From assembly GCF_003702045.1 (NCBI RefSeq), contig NZ_RBTP01000062.1:33996-97995 (forward strand): a DNA stretch of 64,000 nt. The letters are read 5' to 3'. Positions 1 to 13,837 of this stretch are shown one piece after another; position 1 is the stretch's first letter, and each line of letters begins with the position of its first letter. Source of the stretch: Pseudomonas viridiflava (lineage in GTDB: Bacteria > Pseudomonadota > Gammaproteobacteria > Pseudomonadales > Pseudomonadaceae). Made by a program: the position numbers and the translations under genes. The notes under the pieces were generated by a model. It saw nothing but the letters and a program-made list of their open reading frames with translations. It was not told where the DNA came from and made no database searches.

Positions 1-704
1 GCGGCGTGATGACTGCGCTGATCGAGAAAAACACCACGATTCCTACCAAGAAATCCCAGGTGTTCTCGACTGCCGACGACAACCAGAGCGCTGTAACCAT
101 TCACGTGCTGCAAGGTGAGCGCAAGCAAGCCGGTCAGAACAAGTCTCTGGGCAAGTTCGACCTGGCCGAGATTCCACCGGCTCCACGTGGCGTGCCACAG
201 ATCGAAGTTACCTTCGACATCGACGCCAACGGTATTCTGCACGTGGGCGCGAAAGACAAGGCGACTGGCAAGCAGCAGTCCATCGTGATCAAGGCCAACT
301 CCGGTCTGTCCGAGGAAGAAATCCAGCAGATGGTTCGTGACGCTGAAGTCAACGCTGAAGAAGACCGCAAGTTCGAAGAGCTGGCTTCTGCCCGTAATCA
401 GGGTGATGCGCTGGTCCACTCGACTCGCAAGATGATCTCCGATGCAGGCGATAAAGTGACTGCTGAAGAGAAGACCGCAGTGGAAGCTGCCGTCGTCGCC
501 CTGGAAGCCGCTGTTAAAGGCGACGACAAGGCCGCTATCGAAGCCAAGGTCGAGGAGCTGTCCAAGGTTTCCGCGCCGATCGCTCAGAAGATGTACGCCG
601 AGCAGGCCGAAAACCCGGAAGCTGCGGCCAAGCCTGCTGAAGAACCGACCAAGGCTGACGACGTTGTCGACGCCGAGTTCGAAGAAGTAAAAGACCACAA
701 GTAA
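1..704 (+). CDS. dnaK: Chaperone protein DnaK (Hsp70), C-terminal part; 5' end outside the window
   Basis: The gene is cut by the left edge; the reading frame is in phase from base 3, giving 233 visible residues. They cover the peptide-binding beta-sandwich (the NQSAVTIHVLQGER stretch and the PPAPRG(V)PQIEVTFDIDANG core) and the helical lid. The protein ends in the short acidic tail typical of bacterial DnaK (EFEEVKDHK). Hsp70 proteins bind exposed hydrophobic peptides in the cytosol in cycles of ATP hydrolysis driven by DnaJ and GrpE. dnaJ follows on the same strand, as in most gammaproteobacteria. The ATPase domain cannot be assessed here. The identification is very secure. Confidence 0.98.
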   Translation, partial: GVMTALIEKNTTIPTKKSQVFSTADDNQSAVTIHVLQGERKQAGQNKSLGKFDLAEIPPAPRGVPQIEVTFDIDANGILHVGAKDKATGKQQSIVIKANSGLSEEEIQQMVRDAEVNAEEDRKFEELASARNQGDALVHSTRKMISDAGDKVTAEEKTAVEAAVVALEAAVKGDDKAAIEAKVEELSKVSAPIAQKMYAEQAENPEAAAKPAEEPTKADDVVDAEFEEVKDHK

Positions 705-1029
705 GCGCAGGCTCACTTGAAAGCCAGTTGACCTCTTTCGAGCGGTGGCTGGTAGGATGTCGCCGCGCGGGAGCTAGCTCCCGCGTTGGCGTGTCTGGAA
801 CAGGCAAAATTTCGGCGCGCGGATTCAGGTCCGCACGCCCTGTGGCAAGATCGCGACGCTCCTGCGTGGCGACTCATTCTGCCGCTTTCTCGGCCAGCGT
901 TACTGGCTGTTGAACGAAGTCCAGGATCGTTGAATTGACGTGAGTTGGGTCCGGGCCTGTATGGGGCTCAACGAGTTTGGCAGGGCTCAGGAGGGTCTCG
1001 CCGAACGTCCTCAAGAGTGCGGAAGAATT
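705..1029. other. dnaK-dnaJ intergenic region with two GC-rich inverted repeats, no gene seen
   Basis: This 325-base gap has no credible coding sequence. It holds a perfect 20-base palindrome at 767-786 (arms CGCGGGAGCT/AGCTCCCGCG) and a second stem at 815-824/831-840 (ggcgcgcgga/tccgcacgcc, one mismatch, six-base loop). Neither has a T-run, so neither looks like a standard intrinsic terminator. The first resembles a degenerate REP unit. They could set the dnaK/dnaJ transcript ratio by stalling or by protecting 3' ends; that is inference only. Confidence 0.5.
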
Positions 1030-2169
1030 ATGGCAAAGCGTGATTATTACGAAGTGTTGGGAGTGGAGCGAGGCTCCAGCGAGGCGGACCTGAAAAAGGC
1101 GTACCGTCGTCTGGCGATGAAGCATCACCCTGACCGCAACCCTGATGACAAAGCGTCGGAAGAGATGTTCAAGGAGGCCAACGAGGCCTACGAGGTTCTG
1201 TCCGATGCCAGCAAGCGTGCTGCATACGACCAGTATGGACATGCCGGTGTCGACCCGAGCATGGGTGGCGGCGGTGGCTTTGGTGGCGGCGCTGGTGGTG
1301 CGAACTTCTCCGATATTTTCGGTGATGTGTTCAGTGACTTCTTCGGTGGCGGTCGTGCAGGCGGCGGTGGTCGCGGCGGTGCGCAGCGTGGCAGCGATTT
1401 GCGTTACACGCTTGAGCTGAACCTCGAAGAGGCGGTGCGTGGCACGACCGTCAGCATCCGCGTTCCGACGCTGGTCAATTGCAAGCCGTGCGACGGCAGC
1501 GGCGCGAAGAAAGGTTCGTCGCCGGTGACCTGTCCAACCTGTGGCGGTATCGGCCAGGTCCGCATGCAGCAGGGCTTCTTTTCTGTACAGCAGACCTGTC
1601 CTCGCTGTCATGGTAACGGCAAGATCATTTCCGATCCGTGCGATTCGTGCCGCGGCGAAGGTCGTGTCGAAGAGTACAAGACGCTCTCCGTCAAAGTGCC
1701 GCCAGGTGTCGATACCGGCGACCGTATTCGCCTGTCGGGCGAAGGCGAGGCGGGCGTTCAGGGTGGGCCGACCGGCGATCTGTATGTTGTGATCAATGTT
1801 CGCGAGCACGACATCTTCCAGCGCGACGGTAAACACCTGTTCTGCGAAGTGCCGATCAGCTTTACCGATGCAGCTTTGGGTGGCGAGCTTGAAGTGCCGA
1901 CCCTTGACGGTCGCGTCAAGTTGAAAATCCCGGAAGGTACTCAAACCGGCAAGCAGTTCCGTCTGCGCGGCAAGGGCGTCGCTCCTGTGCGTGGCGGCGG
2001 CGCGGGTGATCTGATGTGCCGTGTGGCTGTCGAAACACCGGTCAATCTGAGCAAGCGCCAGCGTGAGCTGCTCGAAGAGTTCCGTACATCGCTTGAAAGC
2101 GACGATTCTCACTCGCCTAAAGCCAGTGGCTGGTTTGAGGGTGTGAAGCGTTTCTTCGGCGATTTGTAA
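1030..2169 (+). CDS. dnaJ: Chaperone protein DnaJ (Hsp40)
   Basis: A 379-residue type I J-protein, the co-chaperone that delivers clients to DnaK and stimulates its ATPase. The J domain begins MAKRDYYEVLG and carries the essential HPD tripeptide at residues 33-35. A Gly/Phe-rich linker follows (about 78-118), then four CxxCxGxG zinc motifs at about 151, 168, 190 and 204, then the C-terminal client-binding domains. The frame is open further upstream, but the ATG at 1030 sits 4 bases after GGAAG and matches the conserved N-terminus. It lies 325 bases downstream of dnaK and 21 bases before dapB. Heat-shock control is usual for the family, but no sigma-32 site was identified here. Confidence 0.98.
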   Translation: MAKRDYYEVLGVERGSSEADLKKAYRRLAMKHHPDRNPDDKASEEMFKEANEAYEVLSDASKRAAYDQYGHAGVDPSMGGGGGFGGGAGGANFSDIFGDVFSDFFGGGRAGGGGRGGAQRGSDLRYTLELNLEEAVRGTTVSIRVPTLVNCKPCDGSGAKKGSSPVTCPTCGGIGQVRMQQGFFSVQQTCPRCHGNGKIISDPCDSCRGEGRVEEYKTLSVKVPPGVDTGDRIRLSGEGEAGVQGGPTGDLYVVINVREHDIFQRDGKHLFCEVPISFTDAALGGELEVPTLDGRVKLKIPEGTQTGKQFRLRGKGVAPVRGGGAGDLMCRVAVETPVNLSKRQRELLEEFRTSLESDDSHSPKASGWFEGVKRFFGDL

Positions 2170-2190
2170 GGCAATTTGAGGAAAAACGGC

Positions 2191-2994
2191 ATGCGACGTA
2201 TTGCTGTAGTAGGCGCCGCCGGGCGCATGGGCAAAACCTTGATCGAGGCGATTCAGCAGGCGCCTGGCGCCGGTCTGACCGCCGCAATTGATCGTCCTGA
2301 CAGCACGCTGGTGGGTGCTGATGCCGGAGAGTTGGCGGCGTTGGGCCGCATCGGCGTTCCGCTGTCAGGCGACCTGGCCAAGGTTGCAGATGAGTTCGAT
2401 GTGCTAATCGACTTCACTCATCCGTCGGTGACGCTAAAGAATCTGGCTTTCTGCCGCAAGGCGGGCAAAGGCATGATCATCGGCACGACCGGTTTCAGTG
2501 CCGAAGAAAAACAGCGCCTGGCCGAAGCGGCAAAAGAGATCCCGATCGTGTTCGCGGCCAATTTCAGCATCGGCGTCAACTTGTGCCTGAAGCTGCTCGA
2601 TACGGCCGCTCGGGTGCTGGGTGATGAGGTCGATATCGAAATCACCGAAGCGCATCATCGTCACAAGGTTGATGCGCCGTCGGGGACTGCGTTGCGCATG
2701 GGTGAGGTGGTTGCCAATGCACTGGGTCGTGATCTGGAAAAGGTTGCGGTCTATGGTCGCGAGGGTCAGACCGGCGCGCGTGATCGTCAGAGCATCGGCT
2801 TTGCCACGATCCGTGCGGGTGATGTGGTGGGTGATCATACCGTGCTGTTCGCGGCGGAAGGTGAGCGCGTCGAGATCACTCACAAGGCGTCCAGTCGCAT
2901 GACGTTCGCCAAGGGTGCTGTGAGGGCTGCCATGTGGCTCGATGGCAAAGCGCCGGGGCTTTATGACATGCAGGACGTGCTGGATCTGCATTGA
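2191..2994 (+). CDS. dapB: 4-hydroxy-tetrahydrodipicolinate reductase
   Basis: A 267-residue cytosolic enzyme that reduces 4-hydroxy-tetrahydrodipicolinate with NAD(P)H, a step to diaminopimelate (peptidoglycan) and lysine. The N-terminal Rossmann motif GAAGRMG is at residues 8-14. The family signature HHRHKVDAPSGTA starts at residue 155 and includes the catalytic His pair and the substrate-binding Lys159. The ATG at 2191 was chosen because GAGG lies about 10 bases upstream and the homologous N-terminus starts MRRIAVVGAAG. A TTG start at 2176 would add five residues without support. It is followed by a 273-base regulatory gap before carA. Confidence 0.97.
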   Translation: MRRIAVVGAAGRMGKTLIEAIQQAPGAGLTAAIDRPDSTLVGADAGELAALGRIGVPLSGDLAKVADEFDVLIDFTHPSVTLKNLAFCRKAGKGMIIGTTGFSAEEKQRLAEAAKEIPIVFAANFSIGVNLCLKLLDTAARVLGDEVDIEITEAHHRHKVDAPSGTALRMGEVVANALGRDLEKVAVYGREGQTGARDRQSIGFATIRAGDVVGDHTVLFAAEGERVEITHKASSRMTFAKGAVRAAMWLDGKAPGLYDMQDVLDLH

Positions 2995-3185
2995 TCTCTG
3001 CCGCTGCAGTCGTCAGGCCGGATCTCGTGAACATCGCGGGCTCCGGCCTTTTTCCGACCTGTTCGTTTCAGCCCGCTGTCGCATTTTCCCGCTTTTCAGG
3101 CACATTGGTGGTAGACCAAAATGGGCCTTTTCTGTAAGCTACAGCTTTAGTGTGTCCACTAAAAGCGCGCAGATGATTCTATAAG

Positions 3186-3222
3186 AAAGCGGGGTGACGT
3201 ATCTACGTCATTCCGCTTTTTT
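3186..3222 (+). terminator. Strong intrinsic terminator 45 bases upstream of carA (dapB terminator or carAB attenuator)
   Basis: Bases 3186-3201 pair with 3204-3219 (aaagcggggtgacgta against tacgtcattccgcttt, two G-U pairs), followed by TTTTTT ending at 3222. It is a textbook rho-independent terminator placed directly before the carA ribosome-binding site. It could end the dapB transcript or attenuate carAB. Two short upstream frames exist (ATG at 3121, nine codons; GTG at 3152, ten codons), neither with a clear Shine-Dalgarno site. Confidence 0.85.
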
Positions 3223-3267
3223 GCAACCTGCGAACGCCCTTTCAGGCTTTATTTACGGGAGGTCTTC

Positions 3268-4404
3268 TTGACTAAGCCAGCCATACTCGCCCTTGCTGAT
3301 GGCAGCATTTTTCGCGGCGAAGCCATTGGAGCCGACGGTCAGACCGTTGGTGAGGTGGTGTTCAACACCGCAATGACAGGCTATCAGGAAATCCTTACCG
3401 ATCCTTCCTATGCCCAGCAGATCGTGACTCTGACTTATCCCCATATCGGCAACACCGGTACTACGCCAGAGGACGCCGAGTCTGATCGCGTATGGTCGGC
3501 TGGCCTGGTTATTCGTGACCTGCCGCTGGTTGCCAGCAACTGGCGTAACAAGTTGTCGCTGGGTGACTACCTGAAAGCCAACAACGTCGTCGCCATCGCT
3601 GGTATCGATACCCGTCGCCTGACCCGCATCCTGCGTGAGAAAGGCGCACAGAACGGCTGCATCATGGCCGGTGACAACATTTCCGACGAGGCTGCAATCG
3701 CAGCTGCACGTGGTTTTCCCGGCCTCAAGGGCATGGATCTGGCCAAAGAGGTCAGCACCAAGGAGACCTACGAGTGGCGTTCCAGCGTTTGGGATCTGAA
3801 GACCGATAGCCATGCTGAAATCGCTGCGTCCGAACTGCCTTACCACGTCGTCGCGTTCGATTACGGCGTGAAGCTGAACATTCTGCGCATGCTGGTTGAG
3901 CGTGGCTGCCGTGTGACCGTGGTTCCGGCGCAGACGCCTGCCAAGGATGTGCTGGCCTACAAGCCGGACGGTGTTTTCCTGTCCAACGGTCCTGGCGACC
4001 CCGAGCCATGCGATTACGCCATCACGGCCATCAAGGAAGTGCTGGAAACCGAAACGCCAGTCTTCGGTATCTGCCTGGGCCACCAGTTGCTCGCCCTGGC
4101 CTCCGGCGCCAAGACGGTGAAGATGGGGCACGGTCACCACGGTGCCAACCACCCGGTTCAGGATCTGGACACCGGCGTCGTTATGATCACCAGCCAGAAC
4201 CACGGTTTTGCGGTGGATGAAGCCACGCTGCCAGCCAACGTGCGTGCCATTCACAAATCGCTGTTCGACGGCACCCTGCAGGGTATCGAACGTACCGACA
4301 AGAGCGCCTTCAGCTTCCAGGGTCACCCTGAAGCCAGCCCTGGCCCGAGCGACGTAGCCCCTTTGTTTGATCGCTTTATCGAAGCCATGGCCAAGCGACG
4401 CTGA
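3268..4404 (+). CDS. carA: Carbamoyl-phosphate synthase small subunit (glutaminase)
   Basis: The 378-residue small subunit hydrolyses glutamine and passes ammonia to CarB for carbamoyl phosphate, the shared precursor of arginine and pyrimidines. The C-terminal class I amidotransferase domain shows the nucleophile in FGICLGHQ (Cys269, the same number as in E. coli CarA) and the His/Glu pair in QGHPEASPG. The start is a TTG at 3268, preceded by a strong GGAGGTC at 3258-3264; the protein then reads MTKPAILALADGSIF, as in homologues. carB follows after 135 bases containing a large hairpin. A terminator just upstream suggests control by attenuation (inference). Confidence 0.98.
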   Translation: MTKPAILALADGSIFRGEAIGADGQTVGEVVFNTAMTGYQEILTDPSYAQQIVTLTYPHIGNTGTTPEDAESDRVWSAGLVIRDLPLVASNWRNKLSLGDYLKANNVVAIAGIDTRRLTRILREKGAQNGCIMAGDNISDEAAIAAARGFPGLKGMDLAKEVSTKETYEWRSSVWDLKTDSHAEIAASELPYHVVAFDYGVKLNILRMLVERGCRVTVVPAQTPAKDVLAYKPDGVFLSNGPGDPEPCDYAITAIKEVLETETPVFGICLGHQLLALASGAKTVKMGHGHHGANHPVQDLDTGVVMITSQNHGFAVDEATLPANVRAIHKSLFDGTLQGIERTDKSAFSFQGHPEASPGPSDVAPLFDRFIEAMAKRR

Positions 4405-4430
4405 CCGGTTGCCTTGAGATGTAGTAAGCA

Positions 4431-4483
4431 GGTGACCTGGCTGGACCCGGACAGCACGTCCGGTCGACGCCACCCAGGCCACC
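4431..4483 (+). other. Nested stem-loop between carA and carB
   Basis: The outer arms 4431-4440 and 4474-4483 pair at 9 of 10 positions, and an inner perfect stem CCGGAC/GTCCGG (4447-4452/4458-4463) sits inside. No U-run follows, so it is probably not a terminator. It may be an RNA processing or stability element that tunes carA:carB output. Confidence 0.5.
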
Positions 4484-4539
4484 TCAATGAAATGTTCAAG
4501 ACGGCTTGCCGACTGACCTGCGGATTTGAGTGACAACCC

Positions 4540-7757
<3,218 letters not shown>

Positions 7758-7761
<4 letters not shown>

Positions 7762-8234
7762 TCAAATACCCAATGACTGTTCAGGGCGCTCGCGCCCTGG
7801 AAGAAGAATTGACGCATCTGACCAAGGTGGTCCGTCCCAAGCTGAGCCAGGACATCGGCACGGCCCGGGAGCTGGGCGATCTCAAGGAAAACGCTGAATA
7901 CCATGCTGCACGCGAGCAGCAGGGTATGGTCGAGGCGCGTATTCGTGACATCGAAGGCCGTATGCAGAATGCCGTGGTGATCGACGTCACCACCATTCCT
8001 CATACCGGCAAGGTGATTTTCGGCACGACCGTTGAAATCGCCAACGTTGAAACTGACGAAAGCGTCACGTATCAGATCGTCGGTGAAGACGAGGCGGACA
8101 TCAAGAAAGGCAAGATTTCAGTGGGTTCGCCCATTGCTCGTGCCTTGATTGCCAAGGAAGAGGGCGACGTTGTTGTGGTGAAAACGCCTAGCGGCGTCAT
8201 CGAATACGAAATCGTCGAAGTCCGTCACATCTAA
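7758..8234 (+). CDS. greA: Transcription elongation factor GreA
   Basis: A 158-residue factor that enters the RNA polymerase secondary channel and stimulates cleavage of backtracked transcripts. The N-terminal coiled coil (about 1-75) carries the acidic tip sequence LGDLKENAEYHAAREQQ with the D/E residues used for metal coordination. The C-terminal FKBP-like domain follows. The ATG overlaps the carB stop by 4 bases. This carAB-greA arrangement is usual in Pseudomonas. A hairpin with a T-run lies 118 bases downstream. Confidence 0.98.
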
Positions 8235-8351
8235 GGCTGTGCGTCCGCTTATTGGCGGGCGCAACCTTGCAACCTTCATGGTTTTGGCCCTGAAGGTGTG
8301 GCGGTAGCCTGTTCGATAGTGGAGTAAAAGAAAGCGCTGGCGAATCAGGAG

Positions 8352-8389
8352 CAGGGCGCGCCGAGAGCGGCCCTGGCTTCTGTTTTTTT
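8352..8389 (+). terminator. Probable greA terminator
   Basis: Stem cagggc/gccctg at 8352-8357 and 8370-8375, then a T7 run at 8383-8389. The run begins 7 bases after the stem, further than ideal. The T-run overlaps the stop codon of the convergent yhbY gene. A second hairpin without a T-run (tgcgtccgc/gcgggcgca) lies just after the greA stop. Confidence 0.5.
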
Positions 8390-8696
8390 AGTGCGCGCGG
8401 TGGACGTTGGACAACAGCTTGTTTACCTTTGGGTTCTTGCGATAGATCAACGCCATTTTGCCGATGACCTGAACAAGGTCGGCCGAGCCGGTTTTGCAGA
8501 TTTCTGCAATGGCCTGCAAGCGGCTTTCACGGTCGAGGATGTTGAGCTTGATCTTGATCAGCTCATGATCGCTCAGTGCGCGTTCAAGCTCTGCCAGCAC
8601 ACCTTCAGTCAAACCATTGTCAGCCACGATCAATACTGGTTTCAGGTGGTGGCCAATGGATTTGTATTGTTTCTTCTGCTCTTGAGTGAGCGGCAT
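8388..8696 (-). CDS. yhbY: CRS1-YhbY domain RNA-binding protein
   Basis: A 102-residue protein that is essentially one CRM (CRS1-YhbY) RNA-binding domain. It has the alpha-beta fold sequence starting MPLTQEQKKQYKSIGHHLKP and the conserved C-terminal loop GKMALIYRK, equivalent to the GxxxxLYR RNA-contact motif. Family members associate with pre-50S ribosomal particles in the cytosol. It is divergent from rlmE, a 23S rRNA methyltransferase, with 104 bases between the start codons, so the two ribosome-biogenesis genes may share a control region. It is full length for the family. Confidence 0.95.
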   Translation of the reverse strand: MPLTQEQKKQYKSIGHHLKPVLIVADNGLTEGVLAELERALSDHELIKIKLNILDRESRLQAIAEICKTGSADLVQVIGKMALIYRKNPKVNKLLSNVHRAH

Positions 8697-8800
8697 AATC
8701 TGACCTCTGCGTCTGATCTTGTAAAAAGCGGCGGCCAGTTTACCCGAGCGAGTCCGGGACCGCCCAGTTAATCACGACTCGTTTATTTTTGAGGTGCCCC

Positions 8801-9451
8801 GTGGCCCGTTCCAAGACAAGCCATAACTGGCTTAAAGAACACTTCGACGACAAGTACGTCAAAATGGCGCAGAAGGACGGTTACCGTTCACGTGCCAGCT
8901 ACAAGCTGCTCGAAATCCAGGAAAAGGACAAAATCATTCGTCCGGGCATGACCGTGATCGATCTCGGTGCCGCGCCGGGTGGCTGGTCGCAGGTGACCAG
9001 TCGTCTGATTGGCGGTCAAGGTCGATTGATCGCTTCCGACATCCTTGAAATGGACAGCATCCCTGATGTGACCTTTATTCAGGGTGACTTCACTGAAGAC
9101 GCCGTACTCACACAAATTCTGGAAGCTGTCGGTAATACACAGGTAGACCTTGTGATTTCCGATATGGCCCCCAATATGAGTGGATTGAGCGCCGTCGACA
9201 TGCCGCGAGCAATGTTTCTTTGTGAGTTGGCGCTGGATCTGGCCGGTCGGGTGTTACGCCCGGGTGGCGATTTCCTGATCAAGGTCTTCCAGGGGGAAGG
9301 GTTTGACGTCTACCACAAAGATATCCGCAAGCTGTTCGACAAGGTGCAAATGCGTAAACCGTTGTCGTCCCGTGATAGGTCCCGCGAGCAATACCTGCTG
9401 GGCCGTGGCTTCAAGGGCATCGAAGGTGCTGCCAGTGATGAGCGTCTTTGA
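8801..9451 (+). CDS. rlmE: 23S rRNA 2'-O-ribose methyltransferase RlmE (FtsJ/RrmJ)
   Basis: A 216-residue SAM-dependent enzyme that methylates U2552 in the 23S A-loop during late 50S assembly. It shows the SAM-binding motif DLGAAPGGWSQ and the K-D-K-E catalytic set characteristic of RrmJ, including DMAPNMSG and FLIKVFQGEGFD. The GTG at 8801 was chosen: GAGGTG lies 5 bases upstream and the protein then begins MARSKTSHNWLKEHF, like homologues. An earlier TTG at 8789 has no ribosome-binding site. ftsH follows after 186 bases, an arrangement conserved with E. coli. Confidence 0.97.
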   Translation: MARSKTSHNWLKEHFDDKYVKMAQKDGYRSRASYKLLEIQEKDKIIRPGMTVIDLGAAPGGWSQVTSRLIGGQGRLIASDILEMDSIPDVTFIQGDFTEDAVLTQILEAVGNTQVDLVISDMAPNMSGLSAVDMPRAMFLCELALDLAGRVLRPGGDFLIKVFQGEGFDVYHKDIRKLFDKVQMRKPLSSRDRSREQYLLGRGFKGIEGAASDERL

Positions 9452-9637
9452 CGCGATGCGATAGCTTTTTTTAAATGGCATTGCCAATGCAGCATGTTCG
9501 ACCATTGCGTAGTCAAAGTTTCACAAAGGGTTACAGACGGTGCCTGCTACATCTGTAGGTTCTGTAGTAAGTTAGGCCGGTGAAAATATCATGCGAGGCA
9601 CGCTTGCTGCGTGGAGCTTGCTTCAGAGGGTAGCTAA

Positions 9638-11551
<1,914 letters not shown>

Positions 11552-11559
11552 GGCCTGAC

Positions 11560-12411
11560 ATGACTTCTGCGCTGTACCCAACCCGGTTGCCTTGCGGCAA
11601 CCGGGTTCTTGATTTGGCCCGCACGCACGTGATGGGCATCCTCAACGTAACCCCGGACTCATTTTCTGACGGCGGCTGCTACAGCCAGCTCGACGCGGCC
11701 TTGCGCCATGCGCAAGCGATGGTTGCGGCGGGTGCCACGCTGATTGACGTCGGCGGCGAGTCCACGCGTCCTGGCGCGCTTCCGGTTTCGCCTTCGGAAG
11801 AAGTTGAGCGCGTAGCGCCATTGGTGGAGCTCATCGCCCGTGAACTGGATGTCATTATCTCGGTTGATACCTCAACGCCCGAGGTCATGCTCGAGTCTGC
11901 CAGGCTGGGCGCGGGGCTGATCAACGATGTGCGTTCGTTACGACGTCCAGGTGCGCTCGATGCTGCAGCCAGAACCGGTCTTCCGGTTTGCCTTATGCAT
12001 ATGCTGGGCGAGCCGGGTGACATGCAGGATAATCCGCACTATGACGATCTGGTCGGTGAGGTAAGCGCCTTCCTGATTGATCGAATGGAGCAGTGCGACG
12101 CTGTTGGCATTGACCGGAGCCGTATCCTTCTCGATCCCGGCTTTGGCTTTGCGAAAACGCTGGCGCACAATCTGAGTTTGTTCAAGCATATGGAAGTGCT
12201 GCATTCCCTTGGTCGCCCGTTGCTTGTCGGTGTGTCGCGCAAAAGCATGATTGGCGCGGTGCTCGGTCGATCTGTCGGCGAGCGACTGTTTGGTGGGCTG
12301 GCGTTGGCCGCCTTGGCCATCACCAAAGGGGCAAGAATCTTACGTGTGCATGATGTCGCCGAAACGGCAGACGTCGTGCGCATGATCGCAGCTGTCGAAG
12401 CAGCTGAATAA
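11560..12411 (+). CDS. folP: Dihydropteroate synthase
   Basis: A 283-residue cytosolic TIM-barrel enzyme that joins p-aminobenzoate to dihydropterin pyrophosphate in folate synthesis; it is the sulfonamide target. It has both family signatures, MGILNVTPDSFSDGG and LIDVGGESTRPGA, plus DPGFGFAKT and the SRKSMIG phosphate loop. The ATG at 11560 lies 8 bases after the ftsH stop with a weak AAGG site. The ftsH-folP-glmM order is widely conserved in gammaproteobacteria. Confidence 0.98.
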   Translation: MTSALYPTRLPCGNRVLDLARTHVMGILNVTPDSFSDGGCYSQLDAALRHAQAMVAAGATLIDVGGESTRPGALPVSPSEEVERVAPLVELIARELDVIISVDTSTPEVMLESARLGAGLINDVRSLRRPGALDAAARTGLPVCLMHMLGEPGDMQDNPHYDDLVGEVSAFLIDRMEQCDAVGIDRSRILLDPGFGFAKTLAHNLSLFKHMEVLHSLGRPLLVGVSRKSMIGAVLGRSVGERLFGGLALAALAITKGARILRVHDVAETADVVRMIAAVEAAE

Positions 12412-12427
12412 CAACAGTGGGGCATTC

Positions 12428-13771
12428 ATGACTACCAGAAAGTATTTCGGAACCGACGGCATTCGCGGTCGAGTGGGCCAGTTTCCCATTACGCCTGAAT
12501 TCATGCTCAAGCTGGGCTGGGCGGCAGGCATGGCTTTTCGCAAGCTGGGCACCTGTCGCATTCTCGTCGGCAAGGACACCCGTATTTCGGGTTACATGTT
12601 CGAGTCGGCGCTGGAAGCCGGGCTGTCCGCTGCGGGTGCCGATGTGCTGCTGCTGGGTCCAATGCCGACGCCTGCGATCGCCTATCTGACGCGTACGTTT
12701 CACGCGGAGGCAGGTATCGTCATCAGCGCCTCGCACAACCCTCACTATGACAACGGCATCAAATTCTTCTCCGGGCAGGGCACCAAACTGCCTGACGAAA
12801 TCGAAATGATGATCGAGGAGCTGCTGGATGCGCCGATGACCGTTGCCGAGTCAGAGAATCTCGGCAAGGTCTCGAGGATCAACGATGCGGCAGGTCGGTA
12901 CATTGAGTTTTGCAAAAGCAGCGTTCCTACCAGCACCGACTTTGCCGGCCTGAAGGTTGTCATCGACTGCGCGCATGGTGCGACCTACAAGGTCGCGCCC
13001 AACGTTTTCCGTGAACTCGGTGCCCAGGTGGTCGTGCTGTCCGCTCAGCCGGACGGTCTGAACATCAACAAGGATTGTGGTTCTACCCATATGGAGGCGC
13101 TGCAGGCCGCCGTGCTGGCCGAAAAGGCAGACATGGGTATCGGCTTCGACGGTGACGGCGATCGTGTTCTGATGGTCGATCATACGGGCACCATCGTGGA
13201 CGGTGACGAACTGCTTTACATCATCGCGCGAGACCTGCACGAGCGTGGCCGCTTGCAGGGTGGTGTGGTTGGGACGCTGATGAGTAACCTGGGGCTTGAG
13301 CTGGCATTGGCCGAGCAGAATATTCCGTTCGTGCGCGCCAATGTGGGCGACCGTTACGTGATTGCTGAGCTGCTTGAGCGCAACTGGCAGATCGGTGGCG
13401 AAAACTCAGGGCACATCGTCTGCTTCCAGCATGCCACCACGGGCGATGCAATCATTGCGTCCCTGCAGGTGATTCTGGCGTTGCGACGCGCCAATATCAC
13501 TCTTGCCGAAGCGCGCCTGAAATTGCGCAAATGCCCGCAGGTATTGATCAATGTGCGTTTTGGTGGGGAGGGTGTGGACCCGGTCTCACACCCTTCGGTT
13601 CAGGAAGCGTGCGCGCGGGTTACCGAGCAAATGGCGGGGCGTGGGCGTGTTCTCTTGCGCAAGTCCGGCACCGAGCCATTGGTTCGTGTGATGGTTGAAG
13701 GCGAGGACGAGGCTCAAGTCAAAGCCTATGCCGAAGAGCTGGCAAAGCTGGTCGCTGAAGTTTGCGCCTGA
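12428..13771 (+). CDS. glmM: Phosphoglucosamine mutase
   Basis: A 447-residue enzyme converting glucosamine-6-phosphate to glucosamine-1-phosphate for UDP-GlcNAc, needed for peptidoglycan and LPS. The phosphoserine loop ISASHNP places the catalytic serine at residue 102. The metal-binding GFDGDGDR and sugar-binding GGENSGH motifs follow, and the C-terminal phosphate-binding RKSGTEPLVRVM loop is intact. The ATG at 12428 is preceded by GTGGGG. It starts 16 bases after folP and 66 bases before tpiA. Confidence 0.98.
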   Translation: MTTRKYFGTDGIRGRVGQFPITPEFMLKLGWAAGMAFRKLGTCRILVGKDTRISGYMFESALEAGLSAAGADVLLLGPMPTPAIAYLTRTFHAEAGIVISASHNPHYDNGIKFFSGQGTKLPDEIEMMIEELLDAPMTVAESENLGKVSRINDAAGRYIEFCKSSVPTSTDFAGLKVVIDCAHGATYKVAPNVFRELGAQVVVLSAQPDGLNINKDCGSTHMEALQAAVLAEKADMGIGFDGDGDRVLMVDHTGTIVDGDELLYIIARDLHERGRLQGGVVGTLMSNLGLELALAEQNIPFVRANVGDRYVIAELLERNWQIGGENSGHIVCFQHATTGDAIIASLQVILALRRANITLAEARLKLRKCPQVLINVRFGGEGVDPVSHPSVQEACARVTEQMAGRGRVLLRKSGTEPLVRVMVEGEDEAQVKAYAEELAKLVAEVCA

Positions 13772-13837
13772 TTACGGCTTGCCAGTGTCTTAAGTGTTGG
13801 GTAACATCTGCGCCCACTTTGACCCACGAGGTGTAGC

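Noticed and set aside
12340..12745. Antisense frames across the folP-glmM junction
   Set aside because: Overlapping shadows of both genes, with no independent signals.
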